Source: Agelaius tricolor
Lineage: Eukaryota > Chordata > Aves > Passeriformes > Icteridae
Direction of reading: 5' to 3'
Length of the DNA: 64,000 nucleotides
Assembly (NCBI GenBank): GCA_023055355.1
Contig: JALJCS010000009.1
Coordinates: 22,779,001-22,843,000 of the forward strand
Part shown: positions 1-13,300 of the stretch, piece after piece
Layout of the letters: each line of letters begins with the position of its first letter
Numbering within the stretch: position 1 is the stretch's first letter
Notes under the pieces: generated by a model
What the model saw: only the letters and a program-made list of their open reading frames with translations
Told to the model about the DNA's origin: nothing
Database searches by the model: none
Made by a program: the position numbers and the translations under genes

Positions 1-3000
1 CAGATGCCACATTTTACTGTACCACCATCAGCTAGATTAAAGGGTCTCAAAATTACATAAATCCCTGCCTCTTGTAGGCTTCTACTGACAATTATTTATT
101 TACCCATTAATGGTTTCAATCATGGGCTAAAAAAAGTAAGCTCTTTTAATCTCTCATTTTAAGGCATGTTTTCCAGAATTCTTTTTTTCTGATTTTCATA
201 CCTTCTTCAATATTCCAACATTATTTTGTGAACCAACACCAAAATTAAGCATAGCACCGAGTACGAAGTAACCTTTGGAGTAACCTACACAGAGGTTTCA
301 TCACCACCTCAGAACAAAATCATTTGAAATGCTTCTGTTTTTTCTTCTTGGCTCCTTGTCTGTAGTCCCCTTGAATAATCAGAGCATCTATACTAATTTT
401 CAAAACACAGACTTAGTCATTCAGAGGATTCAGGCTGTGATGTTTCTTTAAATGTTTACTAGAAGAAAACACCTTATTCTAAACTTGATTTAACATTAAG
501 TATTGGTCAGTAATCTTACAAAAAAGAGACAAAGGATGTTACAATTAATGCTAAAAGTGAATGGAGCTAATAACAACATGAAGATTACACAAACATATAT
601 TGAACTTAGACATTCTTACATTGCAATACATAGATTTTTGAGGAATTGCTCCCATTTAAAAATGACTGATTCTACTTTAGAGATATGTGGATATACAGCT
701 TAGAAAAAATACAGGAGATTGTTTTGTCAAAAGTGTGAATAAGCCTTTTTGAAAATAAGAAACATGTAGAGAAATGGTTGAATAGTCACATGTGTGCAGT
801 ACAAATTCAAGAAACAGGCAGACACAAATGTGAGGTTTTATGTGATTACACATTGCATAGTCTCTGCTACTGTCAAATGATATTTGCGCTGCCTTAAAGA
901 GACTCAAAAACATATAATACCGAGAAACAGTAAATTTTTCAGAATAAAGAGGAGAAAATAAAACAGTAACCAAGAAAAAACTTTTCACTTCAGAATGCCT
1001 CATCTCTTTTGCCTCAAGAATAAAAAAATCCTTTTACAGACTCACAGCAGCTCTCTCCAAGCAAGCTACAGGGCGCTTATTTATAACATTCATATTTGTA
1101 TAAGGCAGTCTGTCCAGTGAAATATTTAAAAAAATAAAAAAAGAAGCAGCATATATAAATCTTCTTTGCACATATTTAAATCTGCAATCATTCCCTTTAG
1201 TGATGTTTTTCTGTAATTAGGAAGTTTGAGAAACTTTTATAGGCAAATCTAACTGATTTCTTTTTCATTAATTAGGTTACTTCAGGAAAGAAGTGTTTTA
1301 GGAACCATCCTGATTGTTAGAGAACGATCATTTGGAAGAGGTATGTACTGAGACACACTGTGTCTGACTTACAGTCTCAGTTCAAAAAGCACCACTGAGA
1401 TCAGCCAGGAAAGTACATGTGCACAGATAGGCAAAGCAGAATAATTCTGTTTAAAATAATAAATTCTAGTAAACCTGGGGAGAAAATACAGATGTCATGT
1501 GAGTCTGCAAGTGAACTTTCAGTGAATCATTAGATGGTACTAATTTGTTGAAGTCAGGAGTCAATGAAGACAGTGAAGTCATGGGAGCATTGTGCTCCAA
1601 TGGTTACATCATTGATTACTTCATTTTAATGTCCATGAACCAAAACTATCAGGCTGTCTCAGCATTCATGCAGGACTCTTTATGGAGTAATCAATAGCCA
1701 GTGCCAAGGATGCCACTGGCCTTTAGATCTGTTCTTTACTAACTTTTACCTGTCACTCATAATTTCCTACATATTTTTTCCAAACAGTGACAGGAACATA
1801 AAGATGAGAGGAATTTAAATCCCCTAAAAGTAGGCTGTTGAACAAGCCAGGAAAAAGAGGATTCAGCTTCTAATAGATAACAGTTCCTTAGATATGCTTC
1901 CATCTCAAAACACCCTTTGTACAAAGAACAAACGTGCTGATGATGTGGTAAGTCATTTGGCCCAAAAGAGGAAATTACATTCAAGTCCAAAATATTGAAT
2001 CACTTGGATATGGTTTTCATACTGAAAAGAAGAAAGTTGTTTTTTTTTTTTTCTGCAATTGGCACAAAAAAAGTTTTAGAAAGGCCTGTCCGTGCCAGTT
2101 TTTGTAAACAGCTGTGCCAGGTCACCCTCTGAGGGTGAGGAGGGCACTTTGGGGTAGGAAAGAGGAGAAGGCACACACCAGTATGAGGTTACCAGTGCAA
2201 GCATGGCCTTTATCCAACTCCATTATGTCAGCCCAGGAGTCCTGATGTTAAGGATTAGTTCTGCTTTTTATGACCTTCTGAGTTTCTAATATCACATCTG
2301 ACAAAAATCACAAGATGTTACCAGGTCTCTCAGCTCTAGCTGGTATTGATCTACATGAAGGTTCCTGGTACATGTCAGTGAAGACAAAGTCCCACACAGA
2401 AACCAGTTGTGAACATGAGATGCTTCCACTTACAGTAAAATGTTAACATTTATAGTGAAACACCTACACTTTTCAGGACCTGCATGGGCCAGGATTTCTT
2501 ACAGTTGAGGGAAGAACACTTACTAGAGTGTATCTCAAACTACAGCTACAGGAATAGCTGTGACATGTCACCCTCTGTGACAATTCCCTACCCATTGCAA
2601 CACCTCTAAAGAAGGGGAGAATGCAGGAGGTTGTTTTATTTCTTTTCTGTGGCCCACTGTATTTCCTGTAGCAAGTTCACTTCTCTCTCTTGAAATAGCA
2701 TTCACAAACTTTTTATGAAATAAGCTGTATGAAGTATGCTCTTTCATTGTGGGGAAAAATTCTTTCCAGCTTGTCACATTGTCATATGATAGAACAGATG
2801 TCCTACAGCCATTACTTCATACAAATCATCAGAGCAATGCTAAGCTTCTTTGAGGCTTTTCTATATGTGGATGCTACCTATATGTAAAAAAACCAAAAAC
2901 CCACTAAGTCTAGGATGGCTGATAAGTCATTTGTTTGATTTATAGACTAAAAGAGGAATGTCCAGAACTGCACATTGGCCACTGTTGTGTTATTAAATAT

Positions 3001-5841
3001 TTTTTCTGGTCATTCTGAGCTAATCTGCTGACACACTGCCAGGAAAACAACATGCTATGCTCCCGGATTGCTTGGGGTTAGGATAACTGATGACATCAGA
3101 TGGATTTGTAGCAAACTTGAGTTTGAAACTTTGTGATGCATGAGTGATTCTTAGAGAAATTATCAGTCCTCACAGATCAATGCAAAAGACACAAATTAAA
3201 CAAATGCTTAGGTCGTGGGGGTGACAAGAAGGCAGCCTAAAAAATGGCAGGGAGATTTGACAGAGTAGCAGGAGGATGTGCTGTTGGCAGCCAGTACTGC
3301 CACTCACATATTTGACTGCATGACACTTCTTGTGTGGTGGATTCCAGTGGATGTGATTATCATCACCACCACAGGAGAATGATATTGTTAACTGGCTGTT
3401 ACCAAAGGCAGTGTGTGTCCATGAACTTTTGCCTTCCCAGGAAGCCCTCTTTTCCACAATGTGCTCAGAGAACCAGCAGCAGTCAATCTTCTTGTCATGT
3501 GGAAAGAGTTGGCAGAGAGTGCCCTGATGAATTACAAACTCCAAATTGCACATGATTTGAAACAGCTCATGATTTAAAATTGTAAGAGGTTTCTCAGATT
3601 TAGGGACAATATGGCTATTGATTGAAAAATATTATTTTGTGCTGATTGTGATGCACATCATAAGTAGGAGAGAAACTTCTATGAGCACAATGTAGGAAGC
3701 CCAAACCACTTATCAGAAACTCAGATAATAACAAAATTGTCAATACTTGCCCAAACCTTGAGGTAAACTCCTGGTTTTACTAGTGCAGTGCTTCCTCACC
3801 TACCCACACCTGCTTTCCCCTTTTCAACAACATTCTACCGCCTGACCTGGAAGATTATGTCCACCTTCCACCATCTATAAGAAGTGAGGCCCAAGCAGCT
3901 GTACCTTCTTAATAATCACATTCTGATCAGTCCCTGAGCACCCTTTTTTTTGTGCACTGAAAGAAGCAAAAAAAGCAAATTCACAATTAAGTCAGCAAAG
4001 TCAACATTGCAACACACTTCCAAAAAAGGTTGAGATAAGCTTGGGCAGGCAACTTTAATCCCATGATTTCTTAACTTTTGTATACATAACTCCTTATAAT
4101 TTTTAATCTTTTAATCTTTTTAAGCAATTGGGCATACAGAGGCGTATCAAGTATGAACTCCAAAAGAGGCAGCCATATGGCCACTTCTCCTGCCAGGATT
4201 AACCAGCAGCAGAAGGGGAGAGATGTGGTCCCTGCCTGCAGCTCCAGCTGTGGCCAGTACACTCAGTGAATAACCCACTCAAATGACACAGCTCCTGAAC
4301 CTCTGCCTCTCAGCCCAGCCTAAACCAAGCTTGCATGTGGCTACATGCTGAAAACTCACTCAGTAATAAAATTGTGTCTATTGTGACTCCTGCACACACC
4401 TGCAGGATTACTTTTCAGATTGTCCCATTCAAGTCTCAGTATTTCTCTGTATCTCATAAGAAAGGCAAGCATAAGCTTGGCCTGCCTATCATACATGTGT
4501 TAATACTGGCTGCACTCAGAGCACAAGGGTGCAGCCTGCGTGCATCCATCACATCCTGAGTCATACCCAGGGCTATAAAATGCTGCTTGAGAAAATGGTA
4601 GTTCTCTGCTTTTTGAAGGATGGGCTTTAGTTTAGAGAGACAGACAGAGCCCTAGGCGTGCATTCTGGGCATTTCCTGCTGGACTATGCAGCTGGAAAGA
4701 TCAGTCACATTATAAGCCTAACCAACTTGACAGAGCCCCTTTAACTAAATCTGCAAATGAAGGAAGCCCCTGGTGGGAAGGAAGGGCCACTGTGGCTTAA
4801 TTAAGTGTTAATGAAAACCTGGACCTTTCCAATACTAGCACAGAACAACTTAAAGTAATGCAACCAGTTGAGGGTCATTCTTGGGAAAAAAGTAGGCTTG
4901 AAGCCACCTTTGCAGAAATTATACTTCTCTTCCTTTTAGTGATTCTGGTGTGCCCATAAAGCCTCCAAAATATGAGATGTAAGGTACAATTTTAGCCAAC
5001 CATTGCAAATTACCCTCTTATCCTACCCTGCTGTTCCCCTCTCTCCACATCAATGTCCTAGCCATGCTTACAGAGTTTTCAAACCTAGAAATTATCTTCT
5101 CCTGTAAAATATATTGTAAAGTGCAGAAGTCACTTGAAGTCTACCATCTGAATCCCTTTTAACGTTGCCTTGAGGGATGGCCTCAATTCAGCCAGCAAAT
5201 TTCTAGATACCAAGCAATGGTTAGATGTGGTGAGGCCCTCAGTTACAAAGGTTATGCCTGCCAGTCAGGTACTGACCTCTGAGAGACTGAGAGATCAGTT
5301 TCTCTGTCTTTCCACAGTAATCAAGTGACCAGCAGCATTCACTGATCTACTGTGGCAAAAGAAATGAGGAAGGAAAATAAACCAGTGGTGATACTAACTT
5401 CTATGCTGCTGACAAAGGTTTGCTACAGGCATAAGATGAACATGTCCATGGATGTTCAGCCACCAGCAGTAATTTTCTCATGAGCTAGCTCTTCATTAAT
5501 ATTCTCCAAATTTTCCACACTGTGGATCAATCAGGGGAGTAGAATTGGAAAAGTCCATTGTTTTAATAGTCTGTTAGACTATTAAAGAAGGCATATTCCT
5601 TTTGCTATATTCAGCAATTCTGTACTACTTTCAAATGCATCACTGTTTCAAATGACTCAAGAACTGGCTTTCACCATCTCTTGTAGATGGAGTTCCACAG
5701 CTAATAAATGTCACTGTTGTTTTTTTTTTCCTGTTAGTAGACCACCTATGTTTAGGTTTCTTCATTCTTATCTCATTAGTCAAACCGCAATACTTTACCC
5801 TCTTTGGTGTTTGATGCTGGAATTACCTGTGGATCGCTCAC
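1..5841. other. Intergenic, no gene recognised
   Basis: AT-rich, apparently unique sequence with a T run at 2039-2052 and the inverted repeat at 5562. The longest open frame (127 codons, 3170-3553 on -) overlaps another on the + strand and resembles nothing I know. No transposon, RNA gene or splice-bounded exon was recognised. Confidence 0.7.
5562..5586. repeat. Perfect 11-bp inverted repeat
   Basis: Arms TTTAATAGTCT and AGACTATTAAA are exact reverse complements with a GTT spacer. AT-rich, so less striking than the 28.8-kb palindrome. Confidence 0.85.
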
Positions 5842-6120
5842 ACAGATTTATAGAGTCTAGAAGGAAACTCTGTGATGATTTAGTTTGACTTCTATATAAC
5901 ATAGAAAAAAAAATGTCAAGCAATTGCTCCATCCCAGCCATTAATTTTTGGCAGAATCAAAGCATAACTTTTAAAAAGACAATGAGTCCCCATTAAGAAA
6001 CTTCAAATGGCAAAGAATTTATGATGTCCCTGGGTAAAGCGCTACAACAGATCATTATTCTTACAGTTGCAATTTTAATTCTGAATTTTAGTGACCTGAA
6101 CGCTGAGTCACCAACACTTG
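5842..6120 (-). mobile_element. Ancient CR1 fragment, antisense
   Basis: AGATTTATAGAGTCTAGAAGG, TGTGATGATTTAGTTTGAC and TATAACATAGAA match, with many substitutions, the reverse complement of the old amniote CR1 3' end also found in turtles and crocodilians. Similarity continues in order through GCATAACTTTTAAAAAGAC, GATGTCCCTGGGTAA and TCTGAATTTTAG. High divergence indicates an old insertion. Boundaries are approximate. Confidence 0.7.
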
Positions 6121-8264
6121 CTAAAACTTTTGCCATTAAAGAATTCTCTATTTTCAACTCTGCTTGAGTAACACACTAGTTTTCATTTAGTTTATGCCAA
6201 TTGTGAGTTTTATGCTGTCTGACTATGGTGTTGCAGTTGTCAGAGAAACAGAGAAACAGGTCTCCAGATTACTCAGAACTACCCAGCAAATGTCACTCAT
6301 GACTGACAGGAATGTTCTCCCCACACCTTACAAGATCAGTTTTTGTGCCCACTGTCTTTCCAGCCTCCCGTCTTTCCATCAAAATGACCAAAAGAAAGAA
6401 AATTTATTTTGAATGAGTAATCATTACCAATTTTTCTATTCTACCTTTGTGACACTTTTCATTCAGAAGATCCAAATTATCTGTCCCAAGGAACACAATT
6501 AGATGCAGAGTTCATTTTCATGAAGAGAGGGAGCTGGAAGGGAAGGGTCTGATGAATTTATGTCCAGGTTCAGAAAGGAGGAGAGGGCAACCCTTTTCCC
6601 CAGAATACTGCTGTTACTGAGTTAAATTGTTTTTTATAGAAACTTTCATGTGCCTTTTTCAGACTAACACCAACTCTGAGTAAATAAGATCCTGACTTTT
6701 AAGGATTCTTCCCAAAAGCCTTTCAACATGCAGAACAGAAGGGAAATTTTCCTAAGCACCCAAAACACTTTGACAATAGAAATAATAATAATCTTTCACT
6801 GTGGTTTACATATTTGGCCTTGTTGGACTTACATTTCTGTACCAGCATAAACTGAGGCTTGACTTTATTTTTACCTATGAGTTATTGCCTCAGCTGTTGA
6901 TACAGTCACACTTCATGCTTATCTTGGTATAGATTATCTTCCTCTAGTAAGGAACTAGGCTACACCAATGGAAAGAGGTGTGGATTGTCTCACCACAGAT
7001 GCCTCCCCAGAACATCACCTGCAGTCTGTTTGGGCCTGGATCAAACATGCATTAATGGCAGAATCACCTCCTCTACCCATCCTGTCCAACTATTAGCACT
7101 CTACCTTCCACAGGAGAAGATGGATACAAGTGAGAGACTGGGTGCAATGTTTAACTAAAGCAACAGGACAATCATCTCTAAGTAAGGGGATTGCATAATA
7201 AATCTACTCTTCACAAAGACAATTGGTCAAAGTATAGAGATTGCTTGTAGCACACCTCCTAGGCTGATTCAACCTCTGTTTTAAGATAAAGTCAGGAGAA
7301 TATCAATGCAAAATCACAGAATTCACACCAGAAAGCCACGAGGCCATTCTGAGCTCCCCCATCTCCTACAGAGAATTTTGTTAGATTTCATTGAGTGACC
7401 TTGCTGCCCTTTGGCACTGTACGCAGTGACTGGTTTGACTAAGACATACCAGCCAAGAAAGGTCTAGTACAAAAGATTACTTGCAAAGGGAGCAGAAGGT
7501 TTTCTGATACCACAGTAGTATGATATCTGACTAAAACTGAGACAAGAGAGGGAAAATGCTCCAGTATGGGTCAACAGGACCCTTTTCTGTAGTGCAACAC
7601 TTCCAGCATCAGGTTGTATCAGGAGCTGTGTACAGCTACTGACTGCAGCAGCTGCCATCTCCCTTGGACACGAGGCAAAATCCAAACAAGGAGCCACCTC
7701 AGTTCTACAGAGATAAGAATTAATGAGTTAGCATTCCATGATGGTACATATCAGACAACAGAAACAGCATGTAAGACCTACAGAAAATCTCATCTGGTAG
7801 CTGGACTGACTGAAACAAGGCCTAGATTCTTTGCTGCAAGGTGATGTCTACTCTGCACTGTTTCAGGATTTCTGCAGGTCTTAAAGAGCTATTTAAGTGA
7901 AATAAAAATAAATTTTCATAAATAAATAGTTTATTGACCAAACTTGCCAAGGCTGCATCTCCCCAAACCTCAGGGGAAGAATTGGCTGTACTGAATCAGC
8001 TGCACTAAGAAAAGTCCCTCTCTTCATGCCTTCAACACCTACAAATCTTCCAGGGCCTCCTGGGCTGCCCACAAGCTGACAGCATTTCTGCAACTAAAAT
8101 ATACTGGCCTACAGTCAATTTCACAAAAGGAAAGTGGAGGATTTCTTTACAGCTTACAGGAAAGAAGACTGGATTAGAGGTTTGGGGAAAGATAGAGTAG
8201 TAGATACAGAGTAGAAGCAGTGTAGCAGAAGAGAGATTGGGTGGATTTGCAAAAAGATGTCCTG
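6121..8264. other. Intergenic, possible further CR1 decay
   Basis: No gene seen. Around 7310-7390 the words AATCACAGAATTCACACCAG and CCCCCATCTCCTACAGAGAA faintly follow the old antisense CR1 3' end, but too weakly to call. The rest is unique AT-rich sequence. Confidence 0.6.
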
Positions 8265-8764
8265 TGTTGCCCTGTGCTAATAAAGCCTCTGATTTGGCCT
8301 TATTATCACGCAGAGCAATATAGCCCGGGGGCCCGATCCCCAGAGAGACGGGGTACCCAAGGACTAAGCTAGCTCAGGCCGGTAGCCACGGGCCCAACTC
8401 CATAGCAAGCTTGGTAGCTGTCAGCTCTTATAGTGATTGCAAACTCCTAGGATTTCAGCTCTTGCTTGCTAGGTAAGTTTGCCCTTGGCTCGAGGCTGCA
8501 GCAGACGGCAGAGAGAGGAGAAGGAGAGGCACTGGCTGGTTCCACAGAGATGGCTTTACTGGGGAAGTCTGCGAAGGGTCCCAGCAACAGCTCTTCTTCT
8601 CTCGAATGGGGTACAGTATGCCCTTTTTATAGAGTTGGATAGAATCCAAACTTAACCAATGGTAAGGGTTTAGGGGTATCCATAATTGACCAATAGTAAG
8701 GATTAAAGTAACATGGCCTTATAAGGTTACAGAGATAGGTTATGGGGTGGAGGTCAGGGAAACA
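8265..8764 (-). mobile_element. Putative endogenous-retrovirus LTR, reverse orientation
   Basis: Read on the - strand, the block starts TGTTTCCCTG and ends CAGGGCAACA, giving terminal inverted repeats matching at 9 of 10 positions with the TG...CA ends typical of LTRs. Inside, in order, are two CCAAT-type direct repeats 35 bp apart (+ strand ACCAATGGTAAGG and ACCAATAGTAAGG, 8655-8703), a TATA box CTATAAAAAGG (around 8622-8632), and a polyadenylation-like AGTAAAGCC (8552-8560) about 70 bp further on. This is the layout of U3-R-U5. The part from 8325 to 8410 is CpG-rich. No target-site duplication, primer-binding site or coding domain was found, so it may be a solo or broken LTR. Exact ends are uncertain. 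Confidence 0.55.
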
Positions 8765-10304
8765 GGAATTTTCTTTTGCTGTTTCAGCATTCCTATTGTT
8801 CATATTCTCCATGGTGCTTTTCCCAAATTTATGGGGTTTACTACACTGTGCCTAGAATTAGTTGAGCTTTGGCAGGTGACAAAAATACAAGTCTTTCCAC
8901 CAAACAAGAAAAGGATTTTTTTAGCGTTTTTTTTTTTTTTTGGTGTTAAACACCTTGTTAATTTTTCAGCGATTAACAGCCGTTTAGCACATGGAGAGTG
9001 TGGTGGGCAATTTATGTAGAGGAATGAATTAAGGCTAAGAATGCACACTAAGATGAAAATCAAAGCTGTCTGTTTTATTGGAAAGGCATCTGCAAATGAG
9101 AAGGGAGGAAATTGGTATCTCATTAAAAGTGGGAAAGAGAGCAACAGCAAGGGGGGGAACTGAAATCTCATTAAAGTAACAGGAGAGTCTGTCCTAATTA
9201 TACCTTTCCAATTGCTAACAAGAGGATATTTGTTAGAGGCTCAGAGTGTTTTTCCTCCAACCAAAACAAACTATATTAATGGCATTATCCTGCCTCCTTG
9301 GTGCAGTAGCGGCGATGGAATCTTTTGCAAAATAAACACTTCAGGACTGAGGATCAGCAAAGCTAATGCAAGCAAGAGAAGGTCAATTACTTTTTCTCTT
9401 AATGACTAGTTGGAGTTTTGTGGCCTGACCTCTACCCCACTGCATGTGAAGTGGCAGGTGGGGCTTAAAAATTGGCAGCTCATCTTAGTAATGAACAAGT
9501 CCACAGGGCAGCAGAGGCACCCCTGCCCTGAACCACAAAGCTAAGAGCTCCTTTCAGCCTCACCAGGTGCCTGTCTCTGTGCTGGAAAACAGTGACACTC
9601 ATCACTCACCTCTGAACTCAAAGATAAGGCATCCTGTCTGTGACATTTCATCCTGGTTCTTCCACTGGCTGATTCAATTGCTTTGCAAATATAGCCTTGC
9701 CTCCACTTGCTTCTGTGTAGACTGAAAGTAAAAACACTTTAATCCATTGTTTCAAGACCGCAGTGGATATGAGATGAAAATACAAAGTTCTACCACACTG
9801 TAGGAGGAAACCTAGAACCTGCTACCACCTCTGGACAAACTGCAATTGAGCTTGGTTAAATGCTCTAGAATTTGGCCCTCAAACAGGTCTGGTTTGCAAA
9901 ACCCATTACAGGTAACAGGGCTGAGCTGCATCACTATGTTCAGAAAAATTCCATGCATCTGCTGTGGATACCATGGAATGCGCTGGTCAAAGTCGACAAG
10001 TCTGTCTTGCCCACACAAATGCAGTGTGGACTTTTGTCAGACAACCTTCTTTCCAAGTTCCTTTCTTCTCTTCTCCACTTCTTTTCTTTTTCACAAGTGA
10101 TTCCTCTGATAATCCTGCATGCTGGTATTACCAGAAACACACAAGTGTGTCTAAAACCTTGACGACAGTAATTAATGTATTCCATCAGCACCCATGTCTC
10201 ACAGCCAGCTGTTTTGTTGTGAAACCTGCCAAGCCCTAGAGGCTGAAGACTGTGCCCCTGCTTTCACTCCATACAAAGTCTGGTGTGACTTTCACTTAAA
10301 GATT
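8765..10304. other. Intergenic between two LTR-like pieces
   Basis: Contains a T17 run near 8925-8941 and the 48-bp-spaced duplication. Some of the sequence to about 9200 could be decayed internal retroviral DNA of the adjacent element, but no viral domain is recognisable in any frame. No gene seen. Confidence 0.55.
9105..9178. repeat. Imperfect 48-bp-spaced duplication
   Basis: ATCTCATTAAA occurs at 9117 and 9165 within two related stretches of about 25 bp. On the - strand frame this gives the repeated peptide MRFQFPP / MRYQFPP sixteen codons apart. It looks like a decayed two-copy tandem repeat. Confidence 0.65.
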
Positions 10305-10336
10305 AGAGGCTTTATTCAATCCATCAGCACAGGGCA
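10305..10336 (-). repeat. Short LTR-like motif shared with the 8.27-kb block
   Basis: On the - strand this reads TGCCCTGTGCT, ten more bases, then AATAAAGCCTCT. The same two words occur in the same order, almost adjacent, on the + strand at 8268-8290. AATAAAGCCTCT resembles the polyadenylation region of retroviral LTRs. The surrounding - strand sequence up to about 10720 contains TATAAAAAC, but no full LTR structure could be delimited. Confidence 0.35.
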
Positions 10337-13300
10337 GGGGTTACAATGCTCTCAGCAAAACCTGATCTGATAGAAAGCACTCTGCTCAAGGAGAAGCACC
10401 TATCAGTAGAGTAGCTGCAGGTGGAGAAATGAGACAGAAGGAGGGGAGGCCTTTTAGGGAGAGAAATACCACTTCTGTTCTGCTTAGTTATCACAGCATA
10501 CAATAGGATGCCTGAGGAAGAAAAATCTTGGCTGTCAGAGTAGGTAGATAAGATAGGAGCCATTCTTGCAGGGACCACCAGACTGTGCATCTGGGATTCT
10601 GTTCCAAGCTTTGTCTAAGAAACCTTCTAAGAAACCTGTTTTGTACTGTCAAAAACAGGTATGGAAAACTCCATTCTTTGCAGCACACAAAATAGGAAAA
10701 GAGTGTTTTTATACAACACATATATTGCCAAGCTGCAAGTAGAAAAGGAGCTTCTGATCATCTAGAAAGCAAGCCACTTGTTTGTCCAAAACATAGAGGA
10801 AGCAGAAATGGAAAATCTCCTTTGCACTTCTTGATTAATAAGCTTATGAATCACTAAGATTACTCCTGTCCTTCTCTGATTCACAGCAGAAATATGCATG
10901 CAAATTAGTTTTCCACTACTATTGTCTCAGTAAAGGCAAAAAACCTCAGGTTAAATTTCAGGACTTGAATTTTGCCTTTAAAACAGGTAGGTTTATTCCC
11001 TTTCTCAAATCAGTAGTATCAAGGCAGCAGAATCAAAGCATTCTCCACCAGGAACTTTAAACTTCAAATGTGGCAGACAGGAATGTTCCATAAAGTCCTT
11101 GTTTGCTTTGTACCCGTTACCCAGCCAAGCCTACCTGCAGGTTCTCAGTCTGTGTTGGGTGCCTTAGGAGTCCTTCAAAGCTACCACTTATTCCCTCCCC
11201 AAGCTGCACTGCAGGCTGCAGCTGTCATTCCTGGTTCCTGCACTCCAAGTCCTTTGTTTGCAGTACACTTTTCGTATCTTTTTCCTCCCCTTTTCCACAG
11301 TAAGTCTATGTGCTTTATTTCCAACTTCATAACTCCACTCTTAATTCTGTCTCGTTCATGAATCAGAAAGATTCTGTTTGATACACTCTGACCTATGGGG
11401 TGGATGAAGAAGCCTGTCTGTCACTGTATGTAGACCCTCAACACCTGAAGTGGTTGGCACAACTCAGCCTCCCAGTTCAGGGCAGCACCATGCTGTGAAA
11501 TGCTGCAAACAGCAAATGCATTATATCCTCATGTGTTTATGTGCTTTGCTATCCTGTTGTCTTCTTCAAAATATCCTGGACTATCTATATTTAGGAGCTT
11601 TGCTTTTTATCTCCCTGGTGGTTTTTGTTTTTGCTTAAATTTCCAGGACTCTTTTACCAGACCTCAGGTCTTCTTATTCTCTTTTGCATAACACATGGCA
11701 AAGTTAAATTACTTTCATAAAGTCATGGCAGGAGAAAGGGAAAGCAATCACTTTACAATTTCTAGAAGAAAACCGAGCTTGATGCTTCGCTGGAAAACAA
11801 TATTTTTCATGGACTTTACAAAGTTTTCCAGATTCCAATCCCAAGGCATGGCCATGTTGACCAAAGAGGGTGCACCCCGTTTGATCCACGACACTTTGGC
11901 AGAAAAAGCACAAATCAGCCTTTACCAATCATCACTGTAGGTGGCAAATACCTTCAGTAACTAGGTGTGGTATTTAAGTATAGGTAAAGACTCCCTCCTG
12001 TGGAGCTTATGAACTCTGCAAAACCCTATCAGAATTTGAGGCTGCTCTGCAGTGGAAGTGGAAACTATTAAACAACATTTGGGACAGCCATTAGCTTTGG
12101 AGGCAAATCCCTAAAAAGATGCAGGCAGACAGTTTGAGTCAGTAGGTGAGAAAAAAAAGATTCAGCTGTTGCCAAATCAGTGGGCAGCTACAGCAAGGTG
12201 GCTGTGCATCACTAAACCACTTTCAAAACAAATAATGATGGCTGTGATGTTGTCTCCACATGCCTGATCTCACACTCTTTGCACTTTTGATGTCATGAGA
12301 GGTGTAGGGCCAGGGGCAGCTGGGGGCATTGGTGGCTGGAAGGGGAACTTCTGCCATGTGTTCATGCTTACAACAACTGCTTAGACATTCACAAACACTG
12401 TCTCATTCAACAGATATGAAGAGCAAAGAGGGCACTGATGAAAGACTCTGTGGATGAAAACTGGGGGTCTGGATGAAGTCTGAGCTCAAGTTTTCACACT
12501 TAAAAGATTCTCAGGTATCTCAATGAGTGTGCTGATCCTGCTCCAGCACAGCCCACATGGCTCAGTGCTCACCATGCACCAAGTCCCTCCCTCTGGCATT
12601 GCCAAGAGACTCGAGTTGTCCCATGGTAAGAAGGGTTTGAGGGACTTGATCAGTTTTTGAGAAGAAACATGGAATGGCCACAAAGGACTAGATAGTGGTT
12701 GAGGGGAGAAGCTTTTGAAATAGCCATGGCTGGAAGTAAGGCAGGACAAGACTGTGGGAAGCCTCAAGGGGTGCTCAGTTGAGGATAGTTCATGACCTAT
12801 AGCATGTGCATTTCAGCAGCCCAAAGGAACCAGCTTCTCTAAATCCTGACCCACAGCTGACCACTGAGGCTCTCCAGAGGCAAAGGAGACCTCTGTGCAT
12901 TACTTTTCTCCCAGAGGACTTGCACTCAGCTCTACCATACGCTTCCCACAATGCCAAAAATAATGTAATCAAGGTCCCTCTGTTCAGTCCATAGCCAAAG
13001 AAATCCCTGTTTGTTTTGAACAACTCTGCCCCTGATGATAAGGATTGTTTGAACACCTTTATTTTTCTTTCACTTGTGCTGTATTTAACGGCTGGTAGAT
13101 GGTGTGTTCCCCTGTATCTGTGCACAGCCTCACTTCTACAGGTCAAACTCCTGAGCACAGCTTGAAGGACTGCAATCCTGCATTTAGAGGAGTCTGAGCT
13201 TGAAAGCAAAATGTGTTGGGTACACCAACAGCCCTGCAGCAGAGTAGGTGCCTCTTGTACAATGTGTGCAGCTCTGTGAAAGGAGAAGGATGCTTTTACT

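Noticed and set aside
7310..7390. Possible third ancient CR1 fragment
   Set aside because: Only faint, discontinuous similarity; too weak to call without an alignment score.
12790..13209. 139-codon - strand frame
   Set aside because: No recognisable homology; an overlapping + strand frame is equally open, so it is treated as chance.
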